Positions 28,076-36,379 of a DNA stretch of 64,000 nucleotides are shown here, one piece after another; position 1 is the stretch's first letter; each line of letters starts with the position of its first letter. The DNA comes from Flavobacterium rakeshii (GTDB lineage: Bacteria; Bacteroidota; Bacteroidia; Flavobacteriales; Flavobacteriaceae). The notes under the pieces were generated by a model. It had not been told where the DNA came from. It did not search any database and was given only the letters and a program-made list of their open reading frames with translations. The stretch lies in assembly GCF_009741375.1 (NCBI RefSeq), contig NZ_WOWP01000013.1, forward strand, positions 124,001 to 188,000, given 5' to 3'. Position numbers and translations under genes: made by a program.

Positions 28076-28104
28076 TTGCAAAAACTGAAAAGATAGTATT
28101 TTTG
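28076..28104 (+). promoter_or_regulatory. Predicted promoter for the EamA transporter gene
   Basis: TTG at 28076-28078 and TATTTTTG at 28097-28104 are 18 bases apart. On the other strand, CAAATATA at 28058-28065 reads TATATTTG and may be the -7 box of the divergent protease gene, so the two promoters lie back to back. Confidence 0.6.
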
Positions 28105-28121
28105 CCCAAATTCTTTTAACG

Positions 28122-28982
28122 ATGTTATACCTCATTTTAAGTATTATATGCAGCGTTACCGTTGGTGTACTGTTTAAAACTGCAAAAAATTACCCTGTAA
28201 ACATTAGCCAGATTGTAGCCTGGAACTATGTGTTTGCCGTAGGGTTATGCTATCAGTTTTTTAAACCCGATATGAGTACCGTAGATAGTAATGCTACATG
28301 GCATATTTATATTCCGCTAGCGGTACTGCTTCCCTCTATATTTATATTTTTAGCACTATCCATTAAGCACATGGGGATAGTAAAAACCGATGCTGCCCAA
28401 CGCCTGTCGCTGTTTATACCTATACTGGCAGCCTACTTTATTTTTAAGGAGAGTTTTAATACTTATAAAATTATAGCGCTGCTTGTAGGCTTCCCCGCTA
28501 TAGCCTTAATACTCTCTAAAAAAGATAATAATAGTGCTTCAAAGTGGTTTTACCCTACTATTGTTTTACTGGGCTTTGGTATAGTAGATATACTTTTTAA
28601 ACAAATAGCCCTGCACAATACCATGCCTTACACCACATCGCTTTTTATAGTGTTTTGCGGAGCTTTAGCCGTGGCATGGTTGTATGTATTTTTTAAACTG
28701 ATTGTGAGTAGAGAAAAACTAAGCCTCATGAATTTGGCTTTCGGAGCACTGGTTGGGATTTTCAACTTTTGTAATATTCTTTTTTACTTAAAAGCGCATA
28801 AAGCATTTTCTGAAAATCCGTCGACTGTTTTTGCCGGAATGAACATGGGGGTAATTGTACTTGGAAGCCTGGTTGGGATTTTGTTTTTTAAAGAAAAAAT
28901 GTCAAAACTTAATTATGCCGGACTCGTTTTAGCACTTTTTGCCATCTTTTTCATAACACTTTCTCAGTTCCAAGCTCATTAA
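28122..28982 (+). CDS. EamA/DMT-family membrane transporter
   Basis: The 286-residue inner-membrane protein has about ten hydrophobic helices in two similar halves, the layout of drug/metabolite exporters. Segments such as LALSIKHMGIVKTDAAQRLSLFIPILAAYFIF fit the conserved end of the first EamA domain (only an outline is given; residues ~84-115). The second domain ends with VIVLGSLVGILFFKEKMSKL. The substrate is not predictable. It is monocistronic with a well-formed promoter. Confidence 0.85.
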   Translation: MLYLILSIICSVTVGVLFKTAKNYPVNISQIVAWNYVFAVGLCYQFFKPDMSTVDSNATWHIYIPLAVLLPSIFIFLALSIKHMGIVKTDAAQRLSLFIPILAAYFIFKESFNTYKIIALLVGFPAIALILSKKDNNSASKWFYPTIVLLGFGIVDILFKQIALHNTMPYTTSLFIVFCGALAVAWLYVFFKLIVSREKLSLMNLAFGALVGIFNFCNILFYLKAHKAFSENPSTVFAGMNMGVIVLGSLVGILFFKEKMSKLNYAGLVLALFAIFFITLSQFQAH

Positions 28983-29047
28983 AATCAAAAAAACACTGTT
29001 TTTAAATATTTGATTTTCAGTTAAATAAAAAATATTTTAAATTTTAT

Positions 29048-29079
29048 TTGGAAATTAAAATCATTGTGCTTTAAATTTG
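29048..29079 (+). promoter_or_regulatory. Predicted promoter of the SAM-riboswitch operon
   Basis: TTTG ending at 29050 and TAAATTTG at 29072-29079 are 21 bases apart. Transcription would start near 29086, about 16 bases before the riboswitch aptamer. Confidence 0.7.
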
Positions 29080-29101
29080 CAGCAAGTTCTTTAGAAAATA
29101 A

Positions 29102-29277
29102 TTCTTATCCAGAAAGATCGAGGGATTTGACCCTATGACATCTTGGCAACCTGTTCATTAATTTGAATAAGGTGCCACATTCAACCACATGCAAATGTGG
29201 ATAGATAAGTTTAGAAATACGTAGATAATACTTCAAAATATTATGTGCCTTTCTGACTTATCGGAAAGGCATTTTTT
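29102..29277 (+). promoter_or_regulatory. SAM-I (S-box) riboswitch with intrinsic terminator
   Basis: The aptamer (29104-29209) shows the S-box layout. P1 pairs CTTATC (29104-29109) with GATAAG (29204-29209). The conserved GATCGAGGGATTTGACCC and ATGACATCTTGGCAACCTG blocks follow, then AAGGTGCCACATTCAACC and a CCACAT/ATGTGG hairpin. The expression platform is a terminator with TGCCTTTC (29246-29253), GAAAGGCA (29264-29271) and a T run. The terminator loop contains ACTTATC (29256-29262), which can pair with GATAAGT of P1 and so act as the antiterminator when SAM is low. SAM binding should switch off the downstream genes. Confidence 0.92.
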
Positions 29278-29361
29278 GTTTATGCACTTTCCGATAGACT
29301 GGTTTAGAATGTTTTTTTAACAGGATTTAAAAAATTGTCAAATATTCTAAACAGCAAAAAA

Positions 29362-30540
29362 ATGAGAGAGCAAACTTTAATTCTTAACAGCATTCCGGTA
29401 GACGAACTAACAGGATCAATCGCTACCCCTATTTACCAAACATCAACATTTGTACAAGACGCACCGGGCGTTCACAAAGGTTACGACTATTCACGCAGTA
29501 ACAACCCTACACGTAAGGTTCTTGAAGACTGTATCGCAGCACTTGAAAACGGACACGGAGGTTTTGCTTTTGCAAGCGGACTGGCAGCTATCGACTCAGT
29601 TATAAAACTTCTTGAAGCAGGAGATGAGGTTATAGCAGTAGACGATATTTACGGAGGTGCTTTCCGCCTGTTCACTCACGTGTACCAAAAATTCGGAATC
29701 AAAATTAACTATGTAGATTCTACAAACGCTCAAAACGTAGCCGATGCAGTTACCGATAAAACAAAACTTATCTGGATTGAGTCGCCTACAAACCCTACCC
29801 TAAAAGTATCTGATATACGCACTATTGCAAAAACAGCAAAAGAAAACAACATACTGCTTTGCGTAGATAACACTTTTGCATCGCCGGTTTCTCAAAAACC
29901 TATCGATCTTGGTGCAGACATCGTTATTCACAGTGCAACTAAATACATTGCAGGTCACAGTGACCTAATTGCAGGTCTTGTGGTAACTTCTACACAGGAA
30001 CTAAGTGAGAAAATCAAATTCATACAAAACGCATCGGGTGCTATCTTAGGACCATTCGACAGCTGGTTAGTAATCCGCGGTATTGAAACTCTTACCCTAA
30101 GAGTAAAACAACATGCCGAAAACGCTCAGAAAATTGCTGAGTTCTTACAGGAAGAAAAACTAATTAAAAATGTTTACTACCCTGGCCTTAAAACACACCA
30201 CAACCACGAGATTGCTAAAAGTCAGCAAAAATACTTTGGTGGTGTAATCGCTTTTGATCTTGTGATTGATGATAAAGAACTGGCTTCACAAATAGTATCG
30301 AGTACTAAACTGTTTAAACTGGCTGAAAGCCTTGGAGGAATTAAGAGTCTTTGCTGCCTGCCATGTGAAATGACTCATAAATCAATCCCGGCAGAAAAGA
30401 GATACAGCTCTGGTGTAACCGATAGCCTTATACGCCTTTCTGTAGGTCTTGAAGATGCTGATGATCTTATTGACGACTTAAAACAGGCTATTGCCACTGC
30501 TGTTAAAGCTAATGCAGATAAAACAAGCGTAACAGCTTAA
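29362..30540 (+). CDS. Trans-sulfuration PLP enzyme (cystathionine gamma-synthase / O-acylhomoserine sulfhydrylase type)
   Basis: The start is set at ATG 29362; a longer frame would use TTG at 29335. The 392-residue protein belongs to the Cys/Met metabolism PLP family. TPIYQTSTFVQ is near 23, YDYSRSNNPTRKVLE near 45, FASGLAAIDSV near 72, and the PLP lysine lies in IHSATKYIAGHSD near 194. The C-terminal substrate region has ESLGGIKSLCCLP and SGVTDSLIRLSVGLED. A SAM-I riboswitch upstream and homoserine dehydrogenase downstream place it in methionine synthesis, acting on an activated homoserine. The exact thiol donor cannot be read from the sequence. Confidence 0.88.
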   Translation: MREQTLILNSIPVDELTGSIATPIYQTSTFVQDAPGVHKGYDYSRSNNPTRKVLEDCIAALENGHGGFAFASGLAAIDSVIKLLEAGDEVIAVDDIYGGAFRLFTHVYQKFGIKINYVDSTNAQNVADAVTDKTKLIWIESPTNPTLKVSDIRTIAKTAKENNILLCVDNTFASPVSQKPIDLGADIVIHSATKYIAGHSDLIAGLVVTSTQELSEKIKFIQNASGAILGPFDSWLVIRGIETLTLRVKQHAENAQKIAEFLQEEKLIKNVYYPGLKTHHNHEIAKSQQKYFGGVIAFDLVIDDKELASQIVSSTKLFKLAESLGGIKSLCCLPCEMTHKSIPAEKRYSSGVTDSLIRLSVGLEDADDLIDDLKQAIATAVKANADKTSVTA

Positions 30541-30570
30541 TTAAACATCTCACAAAAGAAGAAATACAAA

Positions 30571-31809
30571 ATGTCAAGAAAAAATTTAAATATAGGATTA
30601 TTCGGTTTTGGATGTGTAGGTTACGGACTATACGAAGTGTTGGAAAAAACTCCGGGACTGAAAGCAAACATCAAAAACATTTGTGTTAAGGACAAAAACA
30701 AAGCTCGTGAAATAGGTGCAGAAAACTTTACTTACGACAAAAATGACATCCTTAACGACGAAGATATAAATGTGGTGGTAGAACTTATAGATGATGCTGA
30801 TGCTGCTTTTGAAATTGTAGCGGCTGCTCTTAAAAAAGGGAAAGCGGTGGTATCTGCCAACAAAAAGATGGTTGCCGAACATTTTACCGAACTACTGGAA
30901 TTACAGCGTGAATACAACGTGCCGCTTTTATATGAAGCTGCCTGCTGTGCCAGTATGCCTATAATTAGAAATTTGGAAGAGTACTATGACAACGACCTTT
31001 TAGAATCTATCGAAGGGATTGTTAACGGCTCTACCAACTATATACTTACCAAAACTTTTGCAGAAAACCTTTCGTATGAGGCTGCCCTTAAACAGGCTCA
31101 GGATAACGGTTATGCAGAGAGTAACCCTATTCTTGACACAGGGGGCTTTGATGCCAAGTACAAACTGCTAATATTATTAGCACACTCATTTGGTTACATT
31201 GCAAACCCTAACGACATATATAATATAGGTATAGATAACATAGGTGAACTGGAGCTTAAATATGCCCGCGAAAAAGGACTTAAAATTAAGCTGGTTGCCC
31301 AGGCGTTTAAAACACCACAGGGAACCCTATCGGCTTTTGTTATTCCTAAATTCGTAGGTAGCGATGACCGCCTGTTTACTGTAGACGATGTATTTAACGG
31401 AGTGCTAACCAAAACCAGCTTTGCTGATACTCATTTCTTTGTGGGGCGTGGTGCAGGTGCACATCCTACAGCCTCTGCTGTGCTGTCAGACATCTCTGCA
31501 TTAAGCTACGATTACCGTTACGAATACAAAAAAATATACCAGGAAGAAAACCTGTTGCTTAGCAATGAGGTTACGCTTAAGGTACTGCTTCGCCATAAAA
31601 AGGAAGAGGCTGAAAGCTTAAAAGAATATTTTGACACCATTGAGGAGTCATATGCAAATCATGATTCCGGATACATAACAGGGAATATTTCCCTTGAAAA
31701 TGTAAAAGCCCTGCACAGCGGTAATCCAGCCGAAAGGTCTTTTATCTTATTAAATATTGAAAAAGAAAAAGAAACTCTTGCTCATGAATCTTTAATCGAA
31801 GCTAATTAA
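30571..31809 (+). CDS. hom: Homoserine dehydrogenase
   Basis: The enzyme reduces aspartate semialdehyde to homoserine, the branch point to methionine and threonine. The 412-residue protein has the NAD(P)-binding GLFGFGCVGYGL at 9-20, VVSANKKMVAEH near 95, the catalytic-region GIVNGSTNYILTK near 150 and DTGGFDAKYKL near 190. The last ~80 residues may be a regulatory domain, but an ACT fold is not clear. It lies 30 bases behind the PLP enzyme and shares the SAM-riboswitch transcript, so methionine supply would control homoserine formation. A strong terminator follows. Confidence 0.92.
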   Translation: MSRKNLNIGLFGFGCVGYGLYEVLEKTPGLKANIKNICVKDKNKAREIGAENFTYDKNDILNDEDINVVVELIDDADAAFEIVAAALKKGKAVVSANKKMVAEHFTELLELQREYNVPLLYEAACCASMPIIRNLEEYYDNDLLESIEGIVNGSTNYILTKTFAENLSYEAALKQAQDNGYAESNPILDTGGFDAKYKLLILLAHSFGYIANPNDIYNIGIDNIGELELKYAREKGLKIKLVAQAFKTPQGTLSAFVIPKFVGSDDRLFTVDDVFNGVLTKTSFADTHFFVGRGAGAHPTASAVLSDISALSYDYRYEYKKIYQEENLLLSNEVTLKVLLRHKKEEAESLKEYFDTIEESYANHDSGYITGNISLENVKALHSGNPAERSFILLNIEKEKETLAHESLIEAN

Positions 31810-31834
31810 TTAGTAGTTCTGATTATGTTTAGTT

Positions 31835-31870
31835 GAAAAGCCGTATCTGTTCCCGATACGGCTTTTCTAA
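31835..31870 (+). terminator. Terminator after hom
   Basis: A perfect 13-bp stem, GAAAAGCCGTATC (31835-31847) with GATACGGCTTTTC (31855-31867), has a seven-base loop. Only a short T-containing tail follows. Confidence 0.88.
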
Positions 31871-32020
31871 TTTAACTCTTTCCTCATCTAAAATAATAAG
31901 TTTTTACTTATTTTCGCCTCGTCTGTTTTTACAGCTAACCAATCGTAAGTGGAGTCCGGAAACCACAAAAAAACGGGGCAAAATCCTGAAACGCCTTATA
32001 AGTAGGGACAATTTATTTTT

Positions 32021-32611
32021 ATGAACTCAAACTTTTTTGAAACAAACAGTTACTTTATCGACGAAAAAGTAAACTTTTTTAAATTTGAAAACTGCTACCA
32101 GATTTATAATGAACAAGGAGCAAACATTGGTAGTGTAAAGCAAAAACTAAGTGCCGGTCAAAAATTTTTAAGACTGTTACTTAAAAAGCCGATGCTTCCG
32201 TTTTTACTGGAAATCAGGGATTCTGAAGACAGGCTTCAGGCATCAATATCAAGAGGGTGGACTTTTTGGATGTCTAAAATAACAATAACAAATCCACACG
32301 GAAAAGTGGTAGGAACCGTAAAGCAAAAATTTAAATTCTTTAAGCCTACGTTCAATATTTTTGATGCTTCAGATTCTCATATCGCAAAAATAAACGGAGA
32401 CTGGAAAGCCTGGAATTTCCATATTACCGACCCTACCGAAAACCAAATTGGTACTATTAATAAAAAGTGGAATGGTGCTATGAAAGAAATTTTCACCACT
32501 GCAGATAAATACAATGTAACCATTCATCCTGAATTTGCTCAAAACGATAACAAAGTAGCTATACTTGCCGGAGCAATTACAATTGATATGGTACTTAAAG
32601 AAAGTAAATAA
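32021..32611 (+). CDS. Scramblase/LURP-one-like beta-barrel protein
   Basis: The 196-residue cytoplasmic protein has the repeated beta pattern of the phospholipid-scramblase/LOR fold: FFKFENCYQIYNEQGANIG, FLLEIRDSEDRLQASI, KITITNPHGKVVGTV and FHITDPTENQIGTI, ending with an IAGAIT-like helix. Bacterial members are soluble and their role is not established, so the scramblase name describes the fold only. A 7-bp hairpin (31895-31912) lies in the ~150-base upstream region, but I see no clear promoter. It shares a bidirectional terminator with the DUF1684 gene. Confidence 0.72.
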   Translation: MNSNFFETNSYFIDEKVNFFKFENCYQIYNEQGANIGSVKQKLSAGQKFLRLLLKKPMLPFLLEIRDSEDRLQASISRGWTFWMSKITITNPHGKVVGTVKQKFKFFKPTFNIFDASDSHIAKINGDWKAWNFHITDPTENQIGTINKKWNGAMKEIFTTADKYNVTIHPEFAQNDNKVAILAGAITIDMVLKESK

Positions 32612-32617
32612 TACCAT

Positions 32618-32650
32618 AAAAAAATCCTGAGCAATGCTCAGGATTTTTTA
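32618..32650. terminator. Bidirectional terminator between the scramblase-like and DUF1684 genes
   Basis: The TCCTGAGC and GCTCAGGA arms around an AAT loop are flanked by A7 and T6 tracts. It abuts the stop of the minus-strand gene. Confidence 0.88.
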
Positions 32651-33253
32651 TTAATGCTTTTTATACTCCTTTACCCCTGCCTTAATTTCAACCAGTATAT
32701 CATTTTGCTCCGGCGGTACCGGGCATGAAAAACTATGGTTATAAGCACAGTACGGATTATAGGCGGTATTAAAATCTATAGTAAGCGTATTTCCTGCAGG
32801 GATTTTAAGGTCAACATACCTGCCTCCGCCATAACTACCGTTACCCGATGTCAAATCAGTAAACGGCAGGAAAAGATAATCCTTATACTCCTCCATTTTC
32901 ATCATATCCATACTCTGGAAAACATCCAGTTTTACCTCTTTCCCTTTTAGTGTAAAATGCAGTTCGCCATACTTCCTGTAGCGTGGCTTCCTGCTGGTAG
33001 TGGTTTGCATGTAAAAAGGTTTTTCGTTTGGTGTTGTAACCAGTCTAGCATCCACACAAAAATTAGTATCTATAGGATAAAAATCCAGTGATTTAAACGT
33101 CTTTATATCTTCCTTGGTAAGCGGAGACTCATCTGGGTTAGCATACTCCTTATTCATTTTTTCCTGAAAAGCCACGGCATTTTCCTTTGAGCATCCCTGT
33201 GCTTTTGCCATAAGGCACAGTAGCAATGCTCCGCCAATTATTATATTCCTCAT
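32651..33253 (-). CDS. DUF1684 exported protein
   Basis: The start is set at the ATG whose complement is 33251-33253; the longer frame opens with TTG. This gives a signal peptide MRNIIIGGALLLCLMAKAQG. The mature ~180 residues carry the DUF1684 signatures: LDFYPID, FTLKGKEVKLDVFQ, LFLPFTDLTSG, GGRYVDLKIP and the terminal FNTAYNPYCAYNHSFSCPVPPEQN. The cysteine-containing end is well conserved in the family, which has no established function. It is divergent from the MFS transporter gene. Confidence 0.85.
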   Translation of the reverse strand: MRNIIIGGALLLCLMAKAQGCSKENAVAFQEKMNKEYANPDESPLTKEDIKTFKSLDFYPIDTNFCVDARLVTTPNEKPFYMQTTTSRKPRYRKYGELHFTLKGKEVKLDVFQSMDMMKMEEYKDYLFLPFTDLTSGNGSYGGGRYVDLKIPAGNTLTIDFNTAYNPYCAYNHSFSCPVPPEQNDILVEIKAGVKEYKKH

Positions 33254-33366
33254 TATCTTATTATTGGTTTTATACAAAAGTAACCAATAACTTAAAATAT
33301 TTTTATTGGGCAGTTAATATTAAGGAACGTTTCCTTTGTATATTTGTGGTAAATCATCCCATTTAC

Positions 33367-34590
33367 ATGTTTCTTAAAGCCTTTAAGCGCTATATCAATA
33401 ACTTCAGGGGCTTCTCCCGGGAGATATGGATACTAACGCTAATTACGTTTATTAACCGCGCCGGTACTATGGTACTGCCTTTCCTTTCCAAATACCTTAA
33501 AGAAGACCTGTGTTTTTCATATGGTCAGGTAGGTTGGATAATGGTATGTTTCGGACTGGGTTCAATGGCGGGATCATGGATAGGCGGTAAACTAACCGAC
33601 AGGATAGGTTTTTACAAAGTAATGGTATACAGCCTATTTACCACGGGGCTTTTATTCTTCGGGCTACAGTACGTCACTTCCTTTGCCGGGTTGTGTTTTG
33701 CCATGTTTGGTATAATGGTAATTGCCGATACGTTTAGACCCGCCATGTTTGTTTCCCTTAATACCTACGCAAAACCCGAAAATCGTACACGTGCACTGGC
33801 GCTGGTAAGACTTGCCATTAACCTTGGCTTTGCGGCAGGACCTGCACTGGGCGGAATCATAATTACAAATATTGGTTACAAAGGATTGTTTTGGGCCGAT
33901 GGGGCATCGTGTATAATCTCTATATTACTATTCTATATATTAGTAAAGGAGAAGAAAAAAGTAACAGAAGATAAATCTCTGGTAAAAGAAGATATAACAA
34001 AACACGTATCTGTTTTTAACGATGGGACTTTCCTGTTGTTCTTGTTTACCAGCTTTGCAACAGCACTTATATTTTTCCAAATGTTTACTACCCTACCCCT
34101 TTATCACGGGGAAGTATATAACCTAACCGAATTTGAAACAGGGCTTATTATGTCGTTTAACGGCACTATGGTATTTACCTTAGAGATGCCATTAGTAGGA
34201 TATATTGAACGGAAAAACATATCTAAAATCAAAATACTGTTATGGGGCTCGGTATTTTTTGCCCTCGCCTTCTTCACATTATTAATTAATATTTGGATAG
34301 GTGTACTCTTATTAAGTGTTATATTCATTACCCTTGGTGAGATGCTTTGTTTCCCGTTTGCAAACTCGTTTGCCATGAGTCGTGCTCCACGTGGTCACGA
34401 AGGGCGTTACATGGCACTTTATACCATGACATTTAGTGTGGCTCATATATTTAGTTCTAAACTGGGTATGCTTAATATTTCTTTCTTTGGTTATAATACT
34501 AACTGGGCGGTTATGGGAATTTTAGGTCTGCTCTCTGCTGCTGCAATACTACTCGTACAAAGGCGTTTAAAACAAGAATCACACGCATAG
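33367..34590 (+). CDS. Major facilitator superfamily transporter
   Basis: ATG 33367 is preferred over the longer frame from 33226, because MFLKAFKRYINNFRGF starts a normal MFS protein and TATATTTG (33339-33346), a -7 box, lies between. The ~407 residues form 12 hydrophobic helices. The loop 2-3 motif is GGKLTDRIGFYKVMVYSL (near 75), and a second motif, ALVRLAINLGFAAGPALGG, is near 145. The protein resembles peptide/drug MFS exporters (MdtH/YfiS-like). The substrate is unknown. Its coding region does not overlap DUF1684 once the later start is used. Confidence 0.85.
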   Translation: MFLKAFKRYINNFRGFSREIWILTLITFINRAGTMVLPFLSKYLKEDLCFSYGQVGWIMVCFGLGSMAGSWIGGKLTDRIGFYKVMVYSLFTTGLLFFGLQYVTSFAGLCFAMFGIMVIADTFRPAMFVSLNTYAKPENRTRALALVRLAINLGFAAGPALGGIIITNIGYKGLFWADGASCIISILLFYILVKEKKKVTEDKSLVKEDITKHVSVFNDGTFLLFLFTSFATALIFFQMFTTLPLYHGEVYNLTEFETGLIMSFNGTMVFTLEMPLVGYIERKNISKIKILLWGSVFFALAFFTLLINIWIGVLLLSVIFITLGEMLCFPFANSFAMSRAPRGHEGRYMALYTMTFSVAHIFSSKLGMLNISFFGYNTNWAVMGILGLLSAAAILLVQRRLKQESHA

Positions 34591-34634
34591 CATAAATTTT
34601 TAAGGCATCTTTACACAATAAAAAACTACCGTTT

Positions 34635-34680
34635 TAGTTATATAACTATAAAAATAGTTGGTAAACTAAAAAAATAGTTT
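34635..34680 (+). promoter_or_regulatory. BlaI-type operator cluster
   Basis: Three overlapping or adjacent dyads are built from TAGTT/AACTA half-sites: TAGTTATATAACTA (34635-34648), AACTATAAAAATAGTT (34644-34659) and AAACTA-N6-TAGTTT (34663-34680). They span the -33 box and the spacer of the blaI promoter. BlaI/MecI repressors bind related TACTA-type dyads, so autoregulation is expected. Confidence 0.75.
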
Positions 34681-34688
34681 TAGCTTTG
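34658..34688 (+). promoter_or_regulatory. Predicted promoter of the blaI-M56 operon
   Basis: TTG at 34658-34660 and TAGCTTTG at 34681-34688 are 20 bases apart. ATG 34709 follows after a leader of about 15 bases. Confidence 0.7.
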
Positions 34689-34708
34689 GATTATTAATTA
34701 AAGATGCC

Positions 34709-35068
34709 ATGCAAAAATTAACAAACAAAGAAGAAGAAGTAATGCAGATTTTATGGAAGCTTGAAAAAGCTTTTGTAAAAGATGTACTACTTGAGGTAAA
34801 AGAAAGTAAACCTCATTACAACACTGTTTCTACCATAATAAGAAATCTGGAGGAAAAAGGTTATGTAGATCACATTGCCTATGGTAATACCTACCAGTAC
34901 TACCCTACCGTATCTAAAGAAGATTACCGCACAGGCTATATGAGTAATGCTATTAAAAACTACTTTAATAACTCATATAAAGGTATGGTATCTTTCTTTG
35001 CTAAAGAAGAAAAGATAAGCGCCGAAGAGCTACGCGAAATACTGAAGATGATAGAGAAAGAAGAGTAG
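34709..35068 (+). CDS. BlaI/MecI/CopY-family transcriptional repressor
   Basis: The 119-residue protein has the winged-helix N-terminus (LTNKEEEVMQILWKLEKAFV, HYNTVSTIIRNLEEKGYVDH at ~37-56) and a short C-terminal dimerisation part. BlaI homologues are dimeric repressors inactivated by proteolysis when a membrane M56 peptidase senses a signal. Here three M56 genes follow, the first one base after the stop. Dyads matching its expected operator overlap the promoter. A beta-lactamase is not present in the window, so the inducing signal is probably something else. Confidence 0.92.
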   Translation: MQKLTNKEEEVMQILWKLEKAFVKDVLLEVKESKPHYNTVSTIIRNLEEKGYVDHIAYGNTYQYYPTVSKEDYRTGYMSNAIKNYFNNSYKGMVSFFAKEEKISAEELREILKMIEKEE

Positions 35069-35069
35069 C

Positions 35070-36344
35070 ATGGAACAGTTTATTGTATATATGGCCAAAG
35101 CTTCAGGATTAATCGCCCTGTTTTATGCTGCGTATCATATTTTTTTACGAAAAGAAACTTTCTTTGTTTCCAACCGCTGGTTTTTACTCTCGGGTTTAGG
35201 CACGGCATTAGCGCTACCATTGGTGTTCTTTAAAAAAATTGTATGGACAAATACTTCTCCTATACAGGAAGTAAGTGTTATAAATGCAAATCAGTTACAA
35301 CAACTACAGGAAACCCCGTTTGCGCTTTCAAACACCATAACTTTTAGCTGGCCTAACCTGATTTTTGGAGTATACATTGCAGGAGTGCTATTTTTAACCA
35401 TAAAGCTGTTACTTAATATTATACAGCTAAAACAGATAATTAAAAATCAATCTGTTATAAAAGAAGGTCAATACAAACTTATCGATACACCAAGAGTAAA
35501 CGCTCCGTTCTCCTTCTTTAATTATATAGTATACAACTCGGCTGTATTACAACCTAATGAACTGGAAAGTATTATTTGCCATGAAAAAGCCCACAGCAGG
35601 CAATACCACTCGGCAGATATGCTTATTGGTCAGTTAACCGCCATATTCTTTTGGTTTAACCCTTTTGCCTGGCTGTATAAAAGTTCAATCTCTCAAAATC
35701 TTGAGTTTATTGCCGATGCTGTTGCTACAAAACAAATAAGCGACAGTACGGCTTATCAAAAAACATTACTAAAGGTTACACTACAGTTACAATACATATC
35801 AATCACTAATAATTTTTACCAATCACTAATTAAAAAACGAATCGTTATGATGAACAAAAACAAATCACGAAAAGCAAATGCTGCAAAGTACTCATTAGTA
35901 ATCCCTGCTCTGGCTGCATTTATGCTATTGTTTCAGGTTAAAACTATTGCACAAAGCAAAGCTGCAAACAACATTAGCAACCTTACAACCACAATACCTG
36001 CTACAGAGGCTGCTAAGGTTTTAATTTATGACATGTATGGCAAACAATGGTATGCTAACCAGGCTGATAGTCAAAACAACATAACTGTTATTATTGACGG
36101 ACGTAAAGTAAAAAACAACGATACAAACCTTAAAAAGGGTATAGACATCGTAGCTGTTAATGTTTTAAAGAAAAAAAACACTTTAGAGATTATTACAAAA
36201 AAGGCGAGCAAAAATGAGGCTTCAGGCAAAAGTTTCACTATTACTATAGACACTATGCCTGAACTTAAGTTTATGAGCTTTAACAAATATAACGTAGAGC
36301 AACTAAAAAGCCTGGTTACACAAGAGCTAAAGGAATTAAAATAA
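35070..36344 (+). CDS. M56 (BlaR1-like) membrane metallopeptidase, copy 1
   Basis: The 424-residue protein has about four membrane helices: ~10-25, ~35-52, ~100-120 and ~272-292. The zinc motif is in CHEKAH near residue 170 (HExxH), followed by NPFAWLYK and the downstream EFIADA segment that supplies the third ligand region. After the last helix (LAAFMLLFQVKTIAQ) lies a short exported domain with ITVIIDGRKV and IDIVAVNVLKKKNTLEIITKK, similar to a TonB-plug-like module. It probably senses an envelope signal and cleaves BlaI or another partner. The N-terminal DNA is almost identical to copy 2. Confidence 0.88.
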   Translation: MEQFIVYMAKASGLIALFYAAYHIFLRKETFFVSNRWFLLSGLGTALALPLVFFKKIVWTNTSPIQEVSVINANQLQQLQETPFALSNTITFSWPNLIFGVYIAGVLFLTIKLLLNIIQLKQIIKNQSVIKEGQYKLIDTPRVNAPFSFFNYIVYNSAVLQPNELESIICHEKAHSRQYHSADMLIGQLTAIFFWFNPFAWLYKSSISQNLEFIADAVATKQISDSTAYQKTLLKVTLQLQYISITNNFYQSLIKKRIVMMNKNKSRKANAAKYSLVIPALAAFMLLFQVKTIAQSKAANNISNLTTTIPATEAAKVLIYDMYGKQWYANQADSQNNITVIIDGRKVKNNDTNLKKGIDIVAVNVLKKKNTLEIITKKASKNEASGKSFTITIDTMPELKFMSFNKYNVEQLKSLVTQELKELK

Positions 36345-36379
36345 AAAACGCCCTAAAGTAAAACCCTAAGAAGAATAAC

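Noticed and set aside
31833..32024. 63-codon frame after hom
   Set aside because: It runs through a strong terminator hairpin and ends at the start of the next gene. Its composition is not protein-like, and I see no start signal.
33226..33366. N-terminal extension of the MFS gene
   Set aside because: It overlaps the divergent DUF1684 gene start and a -7 box and does not look like the start of an MFS protein. ATG 33367 fits better.
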